Origin: Ypsolopha sequella
Lineage: Eukaryota > Arthropoda > Insecta > Lepidoptera > Ypsolophidae
Length of the DNA stretch: 64,000 nucleotides
Reading direction: 5' to 3'
Assembly: GCA_934047225.1 (NCBI GenBank)
Contig: OW203986.1
Location: 28,709,221-28,773,220, forward strand
Below the pieces are notes generated by a model that was not told the DNA's origin, searched no databases, and was given only the letters and a program-made list of their open reading frames with translations. The position numbers and the translations under genes were made by a program. Below, one piece after another: positions 21,927 to 34,062 of this stretch (position 1 is the first letter of the stretch; every line of letters begins with the position of its first letter).

Positions 21927-22495
21927 TATACAAGGCACCCCATCTCAATGAGCCTTGGAGGAAAGATACTGTAAATATTGAGTATCGATATGGAGGTATC
22001 ATTTTATTTTTAACAATAAGTAGAATTACATCCAAAGATTTTTGAAAAATTGCCTACTTTTGTTTTTGAACTGGGAATCAAACCAGCTAAATTTAAAAAA
22101 ATTAACCCTCTGTATTTTTAATGATCCTGATTTAAAAGGTCAATTATAAAAAACAATTCTTTCCATACAACATTATACCTAGTTTACATTTATAAGGATC
22201 AATTCTTTCCATACAACATGATATCTACTTTACAATTTAATCAACAAAATAAACTTAATGATACCAATCGAAAGACCCTTTTTATTTTTGGAAATAAAAC
22301 CAAATGACACAGGTTTATTTTTGAAATTTTCCTACTTTCTATTCCTGCTTCAAGTAGGCAATTTTCCAAAAATCTTTGAATACGAATCTATTAACTAATT
22401 TAAAAAAAAATGATGTCTCCATGAAGTGAAATTGTCTATGTCCAATATTGTATTACTTTGCCCCCAAGGCCCATTGAGATGGGACGCAATGTATA
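21927..22495. mobile_element. ~570-bp inverted-repeat MITE
   Basis: Ends tatacaaggcaccccatctc and the complement of gagatgggacgcaatgtata. Inner arms also pair: 22034-22060 (aaagatttttgaaaaattgcctac) with 22352-22378. TA-flanked. No coding frame with a domain. Confidence 0.75.
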
Positions 22496-23669
22496 CATAA
22501 TATGTTTATTTCTTAGAATGATTTTTGCAAAACCACCTCGAGGTGAGCCGTTTTGTAATAATCATGTTTTATCCTCAAGTTTCATTAAATTCGATAATTT
22601 CTTAGAATATTCTAAACTGTGTTTATGACCTCGTTCATGTAAAAGTAGCCCTGAAAAAACATTTAGTATTGACAAGCAGGCGGGATGCTCCACTGTACCT
22701 GTCACTCGCAGGCTCGACTCGACAGTCGAGACTCTATCAGTATTTGATGATGCTATTTGGCTGTTCTCGTAAAGCAAAATGAAAATGTCCATCAAAATTT
22801 TTAGGCTTCAGGGTTTATAATTATGAAGAAACTGCAATAAATTAGAATTAAATCATAGCTAAAATTAGAATTTTGTCATTTAATCAGATGTTTTTTTTTT
22901 TTGTTAATTTTGTTTTATTATTATTTAATATTTAGATTTAAAGGTTTTTGTTTGATATATGTGTTTGGTGAACAAACTAGTTTTTTCAATTAATCTTCTC
23001 CGAAATAAGTAATAAAGTTTTCTGTATGACCTACATAGATACGAGTATTTCAAATACCTGGAAAGTTCTCAAAACATAATCTAATAAACAGCGTAGACAA
23101 TATTCATAAAATTGACGACTTTATAAAACGGATGAACACACGTCATCAAAACTAGATCAATTCTGAGTTTGTTTCAACCTATTTTAAATTAAATTTAAAT
23201 AAATAAAATTTTATTCGACGTCGTACGATGTGCTAGGACATGTATGCCACGAACACTGGCTTGGGAGCGGCGATATTGAAGTCTTGTCGGTAAACAGTCA
23301 AGAAGAGATTTTATAAAATGATTTAAAATATGAAATTATAACGTATATCTCAATTTACTGATTTCAAACAAACACTGGAATATGAAGATTTTAATAAATA
23401 TAATATAATAAAGAAATTAAAAGTGTAAATAACATCAAAAATATATATGTTACAAAGATATTGTAAAAAAAATTGCAAGTATATGAAGAACACATGAAAA
23501 GAAGGGCTGAGCCTCGGCAAGCATCAACAGCAAGCCTTATGAGAAAAATGTTATTTACAGTCAGCTCTTTTTTTCCCTATAATTTTCCCCATAAACGTGT
23601 TTTAAATTGAGAATTACAACAAAATGAGCACCTAATTCACAGTTTTATTTTATTACCAGCGTTTATTAG
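22496..23669. other. AT-rich non-coding stretch
   Basis: No supported gene. The frame at 22562-22795 (-) has no recognisable domain. Confidence 0.45.
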
Positions 23670-23939
23670 CAGCGTTTCTTAACCTGCGGTCCACGAGCAT
23701 ATGTATCGGGGTCCGCAGCCTAATCTATAGACCATTTAACAAGCATAAATAAATGCCACCAAAAGTTTTTGCCACCAAAAAACCTTCTGACTTTTATATA
23801 AAAATATTATATTTTTTTTGTTATTTGTATAACTAAAATAAATGGCCCGAAATTTATTGCTGTTTTTTATTAAGGGGGTCCTTAAAATTGTGCTTGATTT
23901 CCTAAGGGGTCCGTGGACAAAAAAGGTTAAGAAACGCTG
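23670..23939. mobile_element. hAT-like MITE (CAGCGTTTCTTAACC ends)
   Basis: Terminal inverted repeats cagcgtttcttaacctgcgg and the complement of ggttaagaaacgctg, with 'gtccac'/'gtggac' just inside. The CAG-start and the 'ttcttaacc' string are typical of hAT ends. Flanking 8-mers (tttattag / ccttagag) match only partly, so the target duplication is eroded or misplaced. Confidence 0.7.
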
Positions 23940-24181
23940 CCTTAGAGGTTTAGTTATTACAGTTATTAGCGAAATGAATTGTAAGTTTTTTTTTTTATAA
24001 ATGAGACCCTTCTTCGTCTGAACACTTCATTTGGTTAATATTTTGTCCCTTTCTATATTTGTTGTGAACCGTTCTTGCGTTGCATAAGCTACAAAAGCAA
24101 ATACCACAAATTGTTAAGAAACCCTATTCGTTACTTCGATCTTCTCAAGAGTCGTACCAAATCACAAATTAGTATTATATA

Positions 24182-24397
24182 CCCCGGTTTCTGAAAGGCC
24201 AATCAATGTTAACACTAGATTAAAAAATAATTATCTGCGGATTAAGCCAGAAAAAGTGGTAATTTTACATTGAAATCAAAAATTAACTAAGTTAATTATT
24301 GATTCATCACTATTCAGACTTCATATGCTTTATTTTCACCATTATTTAGTTTTTTTAATCTACTGTTAACTTTGATTGGCCTTTCAGAAACCGGGGG
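24182..24397. mobile_element. Foldback MITE with 'ccggtttctgaaaggccaat' ends
   Basis: Left ccccggtttctgaaaggcca and right tggcctttcagaaaccgggg are perfect complements. Pairing continues through 'gttaaca.tagattaaaaaa'. Total length about 216 bp. Confidence 0.85.
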
Positions 24398-25211
24398 ATA
24401 GACTAGCGGATGCCTAATAGCGTTGCTTGCGTGGGTCCCGTTTTTCTTGATCCCATGAGGATTTCCTAAAATCTTAAGGCGCTACGGAAAAAAAATCGAC
24501 ACTTTGAGAACTTGCATATCTACTAAGGTAAATAATATTTTATTTTGATAAAATAGTATATTATTTTTGGAATCTTTTTCTAGGGATCTGTTAAGACAAA
24601 AACGCGATTGGAGAAATTCGGCTGGATAGAAATATTTATTGAAATTAGGTCTTTTTCAACACCAATTCTCCTGGTTTGACTATTTAAAATGACATATGGA
24701 CTGCAATTATATTTTATTAGATGGATTTTAACGGTATCTAGGACCTGGTTAAACAAAATTTTGATAGCATTTTTAGTACATTTTATATTAATAAAAAACC
24801 GACTTTTTGCTACTTTTCCACGAATCCGTCCCTCTCGCACTGAGGGTTTTTTCGCATATGGAGTAACAGGGACGCTAAAACTTTTACATATCGCCGTAAC
24901 TAATCCGACGTCTACGTCATACAAGAAACATATCAGCCGTTTAGTCTTGGCGTTTTATAGACCAGTCAGATATCTTTCATATACCTATCCAAATTTCACC
25001 CGCTCATCGCTACGGACTCGAGCGTGCGAACTATAATGGCCGCCAGTCAAACCGGCCCCTGCTGGACGTACCGTAATTGATGACTGGCGGTGGCGGCACG
25101 GCGGACCAACATCGCCGGCTGGCCGACATCGGGATACAATCCTTGTACTCTTATTTTGGAACACGCTGTATATACAGCATCATAAATTCTACGGCTCATT
25201 TTAAACAACTA
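24398..25211. other. Non-coding stretch
   Basis: Overlapping frames at 24580-24924 (-) and 24689-25036 (+) have no recognisable domain. 25030-25140 is GC-rich and contains 'gatgactggcggtggcggc'; nothing else is supported. Confidence 0.4.
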
Positions 25212-25638
25212 TTTATTTATTTTCAATGCATGTGCTCGTAAAGGCCCACTTTTTATGCATCAAAACCGAACAAAAAGTCGATTATTTTGCCCTAGGGCTT
25301 TATTATTATTATTTTTTTAATTTATTTACAATGGTTGGCTAACCTGCAGACTTTCCTGCTCAGAATAATCCTTATTCTGAGCTTTCCTGTGTACCATAGA
25401 TGTTATACTTTTTTTTACACTTTTTAACGGCTCTGGATACAGTCTTTTTGAGCCAATTATAATTTAACGTTCACAAGATTATATTTGTTTTCATTTCCTC
25501 ACACTATGCATTGAAAAACGTAGTATGATACACGGGCGTAAAAGCAATAAATTACTCGGTTACGTTTAAAACACTCGCTACGCTCGTGTTTTAAATCGTC
25601 CTCGTAATTTATTCCTTTGCGCCCTTGTAGCATAAACT
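25212..25638 (-). mobile_element. Non-autonomous repeat family 'C', copy 2
   Basis: Reverse complement of the copy at 17998-18409, with the same end sequences and the same 'cgctacgctcg' foldback block (near 25570-25590). Divergence is modest. Confidence 0.8.
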
Positions 25639-25887
25639 ACTATTATGTACAGAAATCAACAGCGATATATAATAAGGATAAAACAAATAACATATAACTT
25701 AATATTAAGGCCAATTATAGATTTCAATTTTGGTTAATTTTTACACAAAATAATGGTAAAAACACACAGATATTTTTTTTATTTTATATAGTTTATTTAT
25801 TATTATTACTACTGTTAAATTTCTAACTTTTATTGGGCGAGATATTTTCTTCTCTGCAGGTTTTAACAAATACATTATACAACGTGA

Positions 25888-26131
25888 AATTTAAGTTATT
25901 TTGTTAACGAAAACTGGTGATAGTACTCGTCCATATGAACAACTTTACTATGAAGCCAACCCTGAAATCGTGAAAAAAAAAATCAGCTGTTTCATACATT
26001 TGGGTCGAGTAGGTAACTTTTCTATGGAACAGCTGATATTTTTTGTACGATTTCAGTGTTGGCTTCATAGTAAAAGTTGTTTATATGGACAAGTGCTATC
26101 ACCAGTTTTTGTTAACAAAATGACTTAAATT
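25888..26131. mobile_element. Foldback MITE with 'gttaacgaaaactggtgatag' ends
   Basis: aaatttaagttattttgtta at the left pairs with taacaaaatgacttaaattt at the right. Arms continue through 'actttactatgaagccaac'. A diverged relative is at about 42580-42730. The 75-aa frame inside (25901-26128) is a by-product of the palindrome. Confidence 0.8.
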
Positions 26132-27002
26132 TACACTTAAAATGACTTAAAACACCTGTATGTCGATGCATTGAAAACACGCTGTTAAAACTGAATTAAA
26201 ATTATGCTTAAAAGAGCTTTTTGTTAAATTTTAAGCACACAGATTAACATTGCACTGAATTTCTGAACATCCTGGCAAAACTTTCATAACAAACTACAAG
26301 TTATTAATAAATAGATCTACACTTTGGTAGGAAAATGCAAAATATTCAAGCTCGGTAAACTTTGTTAGTAATTTTATGTTAAAACTGCATTAGAAGGAGA
26401 TTGGTTAAGGCACTACAATTCGAACCACGGATATCCATGATTCGAACCAAACTTAGATATAAAGAATAAATTTCATAGTCAATACATATATGATGTAACC
26501 GCTGTAACTATAGCTGTGAAAACTTGCCGAGTTACACATATTCAATAGAAAGGATCCTAACAAACTTTTTTTTAAAACAATTAAAAACGTTGTATATTGC
26601 AGCAGTTATGCATAAGTAACGATAAGTTTATAATTTTGTTTTAATTCATAATGGTTGAAAATAACTAAGTTGAATGAAGCGGAACCCTTGAAAGTTATTC
26701 TGGTTTGCTATGATTGTATTGCATCAATGTGGATGTATTCTGCTTGAAAATAATCTTCATTTTTTGTTTTTGTTTTGCGAATACGATGCGATGGGATACA
26801 AAACACAGATAAATCCCGTGGCTTTGGTAAGGCGTAGAAGGAGTTCTCTCTACGGTCTAAGGGCTTCCATTTTTCGTTGTAGCTCCATCACATAACATAA
26901 TTTGCGCAGCTGCATTTTATATTCTGTACATCTAGTGATTTATATTTACACGTAATTTCACATAACAAAAGATATACAAGATTGCAAAAGAGGAGGTATC
27001 TG
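26132..27002. other. AT-rich non-coding stretch
   Basis: No supported gene or repeat before the minisatellite begins. Confidence 0.45.
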
Positions 27003-28619
27003 AAAAAATGTATGCCTGAGTCTGAGTAGAGCGGCTGCGAGACGGACATAAGAATGAAAATATAAAAGTGTGTGTCTGAGTGTGAGTAGGGTGGCTGCGA
27101 GACGGACATAAGAATGAAAATATAAAAGTGTGTGTCTGAGTGTGAGTAGGGTGGCTGCGAGACGGACATAAGAATGAAAATATAAAAGTGTGTGTCTGAG
27201 TGTGAGTAGGGTGGCTGCTAGACGGACATAAGAATGAAAATATAAAAGTGCGTGTCTGAGTGTGAGTAGGGTGTCTGCGAGACGGACATAAAAATGAAAA
27301 TATAAAAGTGTGTGTCTGAGTGTGAGTAGGGTGGCTGCTAGACGGACATAAGAATGAAAATATAAAAGTGCGTGTCTGAGTGTGAGTAGGGTGGCTGCGA
27401 GACGGACATAAGAATGAAAATATAAAAGTGTGTGTCTGAGTGTGAGTAGGGTGGCTGCGAGACGGACATAAGAATGAAAATATAAAAGTGTGTGTCTGAG
27501 TGTGAGTAGGGTGGCTGCGAGACGGACATAAGAATGAAAATATAAAAGTGTGTGTCTGAGTGTGAGTAGGGTGGCTGCGAGACGGACATAAGAATGAAAA
27601 TATAAAAGTGTGTGTCTGAGTGTGAGTAGGGTGACTGCGAGACGGACATAAGAATGAAAATATAAAAGTGTGTGTCTGAGTGTGAGTAGGGTGGGTGCGA
27701 GACGGACATAAGAATGAAAATATAAAAGTGCGTGTCTGAGTGTGAGTAGGGTGTCTGCGAGACGGACATAAAAATAAAAATATAAAAGTGTGTGCCTGAG
27801 TGTGAGTAGGGTGGCTGCGAGACGGACATAAGAATGAAAATATAAAAGTGTGTGTCTGAGTGTGAGTAGGGCGGCTGCGAGACGGACATAAGAATGAAAA
27901 TATAAAAGTGTGTGTCTGAGTGTGAGTAGGGCGGCTGCGAGACGGACATAAGAATGAAAATATAAAAGTGTGTGTCTGAGTGTGAGTAGGGCGGCTGCGA
28001 GACGGACATAAGAATGAAAATATAAAAGTGTGTGTCTGAGTCTGAGTAGGGCGGCTGCGAGACGGACATAAGAATGATAATATAAAAGTGTGTGTCTGAG
28101 TGTGAGTAGGGCGGCTGCGAGACGGACATAAGAATGAAAATATAAAAGTGCGTGTCTGAGTGTGAGTAGGGTGGCTGTGAGACGGACATAAGAATGAAAA
28201 TATAAAAGTGTGTGTCTGAGTGTGAGTAGGGCGGCTGCGAGACGGACATAAGAATGAAAATATAAAAGTGTGTGTCTGAGTCTGAGTAGGGCGGCTGCGA
28301 GACGGACATAAGAATGAAAATATAAAAGTGTGTGTCTGAGTGTGAGTAGGGCGGCTGCGAGACGGACATAAGAATGAAAATATAAAAGTGTGTGTCTGAG
28401 TGTGAGTAGGGCGGCTGCGAGACGGACATAAGAATGAAAATATAAAAGTGTGTCTCTGAGTGTGAGTAGGGCGGCTGCGAGACGGACATAAGAATGAAAA
28501 TATAAAAGTGTGTCTCTGAGTGTGAGTAGGGCGGCTGCGAGACGGACATAAGAATGAAAATATAAAAGTGTGTCTCTGAGTGTGAGTAGGGTGGCTGCGA
28601 GACGGACAAAATATAAAAG
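27003..28619. repeat. 60-bp minisatellite, about 27 tandem units
   Basis: Exact 60-bp periodicity from about 27003 to 28619. The typical unit begins tataaaagtgtgtgtctgag and contains gagtaggg.ggctgcgag and acggacataagaatgaaaa. Because 60 is a multiple of 3, every frame without a stop stays open. On the minus strand this gives a 423-codon frame (27338-28609) of a 20-residue repeat. At least two units (near 27220 and 27340) carry a g-to-t change that makes a stop in that frame, so coding is unlikely. Units on the right mostly read gcggctg and those on the left gtggctg, a sign of local homogenisation. Confidence 0.95.
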
Positions 28620-29084
28620 TTTCCTAGTTAGTTCCTTTTAATCAACATTTCACAGCAATCAGAACAAAGATTTTTAATTGAGATAACAATTTTGTATGTG
28701 CTCATTCTAAATTTTTTCACGGCATATAGCAGTGAACCTTAATTGGGCACACATTTTAGGGGGGTGGACGGTCATGCATCTAAATGTCACCATATCATGC
28801 TAGTGGCTTTTGCCAAATTTTCCATACTTTGAAATCTAGAATGCATACAGTGTTGCAGCGTTTCTCTCAGACAGCGCAGACACGAGAAATTACTTTTTAT
28901 TACCTTCATTTTTATTGATTCTTTTTAATGAAAATCTTTACAACATAGACACAGTTATACTGTGCAATAGACTAGGAGGAAAAATATCTTGTCTTTGGCC
29001 CCCCACGCCATTTTGGCGCCCGCCCCCGCAATCCATCCTCCCGCCCGCGATCGACTTTCATGGTCGGTATCTTTTTATTATGAA
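28620..29084. other. Non-coding stretch
   Basis: No supported gene. The frame at 28915-29124 has no domain. 28995-29060 is GC-rich. Confidence 0.4.
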
Positions 29085-29183
29085 ACAAGACAAAAGTAAC
29101 ATTAAACATATATTTTTTATTTAGAAAAAAGAATAGTTTCCTTTGATATAGCTAGAGGGGTTCATTATCAACCTAAATATACA
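29085..29183 (+). repeat. Interspersed repeat segment shared with 40761-40852
   Basis: About 95 bp (acaagacaaaagtaaca...gaatagttt.ctttgatatagctag.ggggttcattatcaacct) occurs again, slightly diverged, at 40761-40852. Both copies follow a GC-rich patch, as expected for the end of a transposon. The family is not identified. Confidence 0.6.
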
Positions 29184-29277
29184 TATTTACTTATATACAT
29201 CCAACGACAGAATGTCGTTGTATACATCGAATATTTTTACTTTCTATTAGCATCATTTTATTTTATCTTTTATATCA

Positions 29278-30714
29278 GGGGATCTAAAAAGGCCGACTTG
29301 GGTGATTCATAAAATGATTTGAAAGTAGGATAGAGTCAGAGTTTTTTCACGCGTGCAAAAGAGACGGCATTAGAACAGAATCATAACGTGATTCATGCAA
29401 ACCGGCCTTTTTAGAGGACCAGGTCCTCTGAAAAGGCCGTTTTGGATGAATCATATTATGATTTATCATATTATGTCTCTTTTGCACGCGTGAAAACTCT
29501 GACTCTATCCTACTTTCAAATCATTTTATGATTCACCCAAGTCGGCCTTTTTAGATCCCCAGGTCCTCTAAAAAGGCCGCTTTGGATGAATCATATTATG
29601 ATTCTGTTGTAATGCTGTCTCTTTTGCAGGCATGAAGAAACTCTGACTCTATCCTACTTTCAAATCATTTTATGATTCACCCAAGTCGGCCTTTTTAGAT
29701 CCCCAGGTCCTCTAAAAAGGCCGCTTTGGATGAATCATATTATGATTCTGTTGTAATGCAGTCTCTTTTGCAGGCATGAAGAAACTCTGACTCTATCCTA
29801 CTTTCAAATCATTTTATGATTCACCCGAGTCGGCCTTTTTAGATCCCCAGGTCCTCTAAAAAGGCCGCTTTGGATGAATCATATTATGATTCTGTTGTAA
29901 TGCTGTCTCTTTTGCAGGCATGAAGAAACTCTGACTCTATCCTACTTTCAAATCATTTTATGATTCACCCAAGTTGGCCTTTTTAGATCCCCAGGTCCTC
30001 TAAAAAGGCCGCTTTGGATGAATCATATTATGATTCTGTTGTAGTGCTGTCTCTTTTGCAGGCATGAAGAAACTCTGACTCTATCCTACTTTCAAATCAT
30101 TTTATGATTCACCCGAGTCGGCCTTTTTAGATCCCCAGGTCCTCTAAAAAGGCCGCTTTGGATGAATCATATTATGATTCTGTTGTAATGCTGTCTCTTT
30201 TGCAGGCATGAAGAAACACTGACTCTATCCTACTTTCAAATCATTTCATGATTCACCCAAGTTGGCCTTTTTAGATCCCCAGGTCCTCTAAAAAGGCCGC
30301 TTTGGATGAATCATATTATGATTCTGTTGTAATGCTGTCTCTTTTGCAGGCATGAAGAAACTCTGACTCTATCCTACTTTCAAATCATTTTATGATTCAC
30401 CCGAGTCGGCCTTTTTAGATCCCCAGGTCCTCTAAAAAGGCCGCTTTGGATGAATCATATTATGATTCTGTTGTAATGCTGTCTCTTTTGCAGGCATGAA
30501 GAAACACTGACTCTATCCTACTTTCAAATCATTTCATGATTCACCCAAGTTGGCCTTTTTAGATCCCCAGGTCCTCTAAAAAGGCCGCTTTGGATGAATC
30601 ATATTATGATTCTGTTGTAATGCTGTCTCTTTTGCAGGCATGAAGAAACTCTGACTCTATCCTACTTTCAAATCATTTTATGATTCACCCGAGTCGGCCT
30701 TTTTAGATCCCCAG
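29278..30714. repeat. Ten-unit tandem array of the 'ctaaaaaggcc' MITE with a 144-bp period
   Basis: Unit 1 (29278-29420) is inverted and unit 2 (29422-29560) has a rearranged core. Units 3-10 are eight head-to-tail 144-bp repeats starting at 29561, 29705, 29849, 29993, 30137, 30281, 30425 and 30569. Each unit keeps both terminal inverted repeats (gtcctctaaaaaggccgctt and the complement of aagtcggcctttttagatcc). From unit 4 on, alternate units carry cccgagtcgg and cccaagttgg. In the last four, aaactctg/attttatg alternates with aaacactg/atttcatg, giving a 288-bp dimeric higher-order repeat. Confidence 0.95.
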
Positions 30715-30947
30715 TTATAATTTATAAATCATAATACGTACTTAAATATTTCTGTAATCAATCATTTAATATTTTACGCTTTATAATAAACACTACATAC
30801 ATACTCCCACCTGTCTCCCAGAGGGGTGGGTACGGACTACGGATTTACTTTCGCTACGATCCTAACCCACGTCTTTCGTCTCTTCCAGTCATACAAACTA
30901 TTTTATTCCAGTGCATTTGAGTTGGTCCTTCTCCATCATTTCTCCAT
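30715..30947. other. Short non-coding stretch
   Basis: Nothing recognised between the 144-bp array and the foldback at 30948. Confidence 0.4.
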
Positions 30948-31062
30948 GGTTATTCCCATCGACTCACGTGGTCCGTTGCGAGTTGCATCGGATCAAGCTA
31001 AATATTCCCATCGGTTCACTGATCGGATTCAACCACGGACCACGTGATTCGATGGGAATAAA
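30948..31062. repeat. ~115-bp foldback element
   Basis: ttattcccatcga.tcacgtggtccgt (30949-30976) pairs with acggaccacgtgattcgatgggaataa (31035-31061). Confidence 0.75.
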
Positions 31063-31063
31063 A

Positions 31064-31328
31064 TATAAGGTCTTTCAATTTAAATGGAAAGTAATTTAGG
31101 CGGTGATTCAGTATCGTTAATACATCACATTCCACTGCAAAGTACTTTTTTTGCGCGAACTTTTTCTTCACTTGTCCATACAAACTGAGTCAGCTGATCG
31201 GACCACGTTGTACTGAGAAGTGAAAAAAAAGTTCGCGCAAAAAAAAGTGCTTTGCAATGGAATGTGATGTATTAACGATACTGAATCACCTCCTAAATTA
31301 CTTTCCATTTAAATTGAAAGACCTTATA
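31064..31328. mobile_element. Near-perfect foldback MITE with ~110-bp arms
   Basis: The left arm (31064-31175) beginning tataaggtctttcaatttaa is almost identical to the complement of 31218-31328. Only a few mismatches are seen, and the loop is about 42 bp. Flanks are TA-rich. High arm identity suggests a recent insertion or a gene-conversion-prone hairpin. Confidence 0.9.
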
Positions 31329-31983
31329 TATATATATACATTGTATGGGCAATTCCATTTTACTCGTATTCTTCATTTTCGCGGTTATGTTTGGAAAAGT
31401 TGTTCAGTATGATCAGTAGAGCATGTAGTTTAATTTTAATATACCTGTCTATTTACAACTAGCGTAGAGCTACCGTACATTTCTTTTATCGATTTCCTTT
31501 TTTGTTCGGTCTATGCCTCCTTTATCGGTATAATTTATTATTTATTCAACATTTTCCCAATTTTAATCGAAAATAGAAATGATTGAAAGGCACCTAATTA
31601 TAAATTTTAACAGATTGTTTCAGTTGTTAATTAGTTTCAGATAAGAGGTTTGATGGGAATCCGACCAATCTATACGTAGACAAATTAAAAAAAGTAAAGT
31701 ACCCTATTGCGAAGTTGTAGACACAGACACAAGATACAATCTACAAGATACATTTTTGGGTGATTATGACTTTTATGCGACGCAGTCTAGAGATGCAACG
31801 GATAGCGATTTGGCCAAATACCGAATATTCGGCACATGTTATAGGTTGCGGCGTGCGACCTGCTTCACTGTAATACACGCGGGGGTGGGTATTTTGTTTA
31901 TTTTCGAGTGGATCATGTCGTGTCATTGTTAACTTTTTAAATCGCGTATTGTGTTTGTCGCTGTTATTTAAATAGTTTTAAGT
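31329..31983. other. Non-coding stretch
   Basis: No gene. It contains the recurring phrase 'gttcagtatgatcagtag' near 31400. Confidence 0.4.
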
Positions 31984-31993
31984 ATTTGATAAA

Positions 31994-32355
31994 TACTCTA
32001 CAGGTGGTAGAGCTGATGCCGGGCTCGGCTGTGGAGGTACCACCATCTTACTTGGAGACCCCCTCGAAGTAATTCCGGGGAGAGTACGAGGACAGCTCAC
32101 AGGCAAAAAACCAGGAGGCCCATCATGCCTGGGATCGATGGATGGCGGTATATCCATCCCTTATAGCCGGGCCTTATATGGAACAGACTGGTGACGGGCA
32201 GCGGCGTCACTGGTGCGAGGGTTCCGGCACCGCGCTCACCAACCCGCCTGCCCAGCGTGTGTGAGTATAGGCAATTCTTCCAGGATAACCGCCGGGAGTG
32301 GCAAAGTAATGGAAAGGCTTATGTCCAGCAGTGGACGAACTAGGCTGATGGATGG
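31994..32355 (+). mobile_element. Retroposed repeat 'A', copy 2, with a 10-bp target duplication
   Basis: Closely similar to the copy at 16759-17113, with about 12 extra 5' bases (tactctacaggt...). The flanking direct repeat atttgataaa lies at 31984-31993 and 32356-32365. The 117-aa minus frame (32207-32560) spans its edge and is not a gene. Confidence 0.85.
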
Positions 32356-32699
32356 ATTTGATAAAAATGGCACCAGTATATAATAAAAGATCGCCTATTT
32401 CACAAACAAGACGGATTTTTATTTGATATCCGAAATGGTGGCCTGTAAATGTAAATCCCACCAAAAACATAAATGTGAAAAAGGGGCCAAGTTCGGTACA
32501 AAGGCAGTGCAGGATTATCGGCTTTGCTAAAAAAATAATTGAGATCAAATTGGGTGCCAAGTTCCATCGAGGTTCCTTAAGTCATAAGCTTATGATAAAC
32601 TACGATTTCATAAAATTATATGAAACAAAACTGCAAAATTAAATTAATATTCTAGTATTTATTTGACACAGAATTGGAAATTAATGATTTTCGTATTTA

Positions 32700-33040
32700 T
32701 TCCTTAATTTGTGCCAGAAAACCTCCCTCGTGCCACAAGGTTGTAGGTCACCGGGAAGTAATAGGTTTTAATGATCCGTCAGTGAGGGGAAATTTTTGTA
32801 TGAAAGTACGCTTTGAAAGACCATATCTTTTTATTGTGTAAGTTTACAAACTATTTTTAGACAGCAGTAAGGGGCTATAGATAGACCGTAGTATTAAATA
32901 TTACTTTCAACTTGATACCTCAAACCTTGTCTAAGAATAAGGGCCTTGACGCACGGACAGACAGACACACAGCAAAGTGATCCTATAAGGGCTCCGTTTT
33001 TTCATGGTAAGGTACGGACGGAACTCTAAAACAGAATCGA
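32700..33040. repeat. Dispersed lepidopteran repeat ('ggctccgttttttcatggtaaggtacgg' type)
   Basis: Contains ctataagggctccgttttt and 'gacgcacggacagacagacacac', phrases common at transposon ends in moth genomes. A related block is at 34620-34760. Assignment rests on general familiarity, and the boundaries are approximate. Confidence 0.4.
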
Positions 33041-33995
33041 AACACACTACTATTTATAGATATTCTGATATAGGAATGTCTATCTATCTATCGAACAAAG
33101 TAAAAGCTCCCGAAGCCAAGTTGGCTTCGTTATAAATGAATAGAGAGTGGGCTAACCCGTACTTCTAGCAATAAATCGTGACCAGCGGAGACGAATGTCT
33201 GAGATGCTAGATATAAGAACCAGTGGTTCTCAGACGTTTCAGGTTTTATTATTTATATATTTCTTTTCATATTGTATCGTTGAGTTCGAACTCAGCATTT
33301 CCTAACAGCTAAGTTTCATGACCATCGAACAATACTACACAGATACATAATAAAATTTATATTACATTTTTTGTACACCAGTTTTTATGTTCAGGTGGTT
33401 GCGTCAGGGTTCGTTCCCAAACGCACAATTTATTATTGTTTTCCTTATTTTTGAATTTCAAATTTCAGCTTTCTACGACTTCAGGAAGTACCTTAGAGAT
33501 TTTGATGATCATGTGTCAGTGAGTAAGTGAAAACGTGACGAAATTGACGAAAGGTAGACAAATGAATCGTATTTCATAAATCTGATAACTACATCTTATT
33601 CTGATAATTCGGGCACTCTAGGTAATATGATCCAGACCGTAACTATGAGGTTCAAAAATATGACGAAACGCTTCGAGAAAATGTACGTAGTGCCTTGCTT
33701 CCTTTGGCTCGTCTTGGCGGGGCACAACCGTGCATAACTAAAAAATATAAAACAGTCGAATTGAGAACCTCCTCTTTATATGATTTATATAATAACGGCT
33801 CACCTCAATACGTGTTATGATCGGGAAAGCCGACCAGTTTCAGCAGATTTGGACTGCCTTCATCTGGGTGAGTGAAGACGTTTACGCGACGACGTTACGC
33901 CTCACTCTCCTCTTTATTTGAATTATGATACTAATTACGAGAAGATGAATAAATATCACACGTGAGTCTTAGCAGCTGTTTTATCTATTTCGTTA
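33041..33995. other. Non-coding stretch
   Basis: No gene or defined repeat recognised. Confidence 0.4.
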
Positions 33996-34034
33996 TGATG
34001 ATGATTATGATGATGATTATGATGATGATTATGA
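33996..34034 (+). repeat. ATG/ATT microsatellite
   Basis: About three 12-bp units of atgatgatgatt, ending about 18 bp before the target duplication of the next repeat 'A' copy. Confidence 0.85.
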
Positions 34035-34062
34035 GTTAAAAATAGTTATTCATGTGCCATAT

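Noticed and set aside
24580..25036. 114-115-aa frames on both strands
   Set aside because: They overlap antisense, have no domain, and lie in repeat-rich AT-rich DNA.
27338..28609. 423-codon minus-strand frame as a repetitive protein
   Set aside because: It follows from a 60-bp period; neighbouring units have stops in the same frame, there are no flanking exons, and the composition is that of a minisatellite.
27003..30714. Regularly spaced repeats as a CRISPR array
   Set aside because: The repeats are contiguous with no unique spacers, no cas genes are present, and the genome is eukaryotic.
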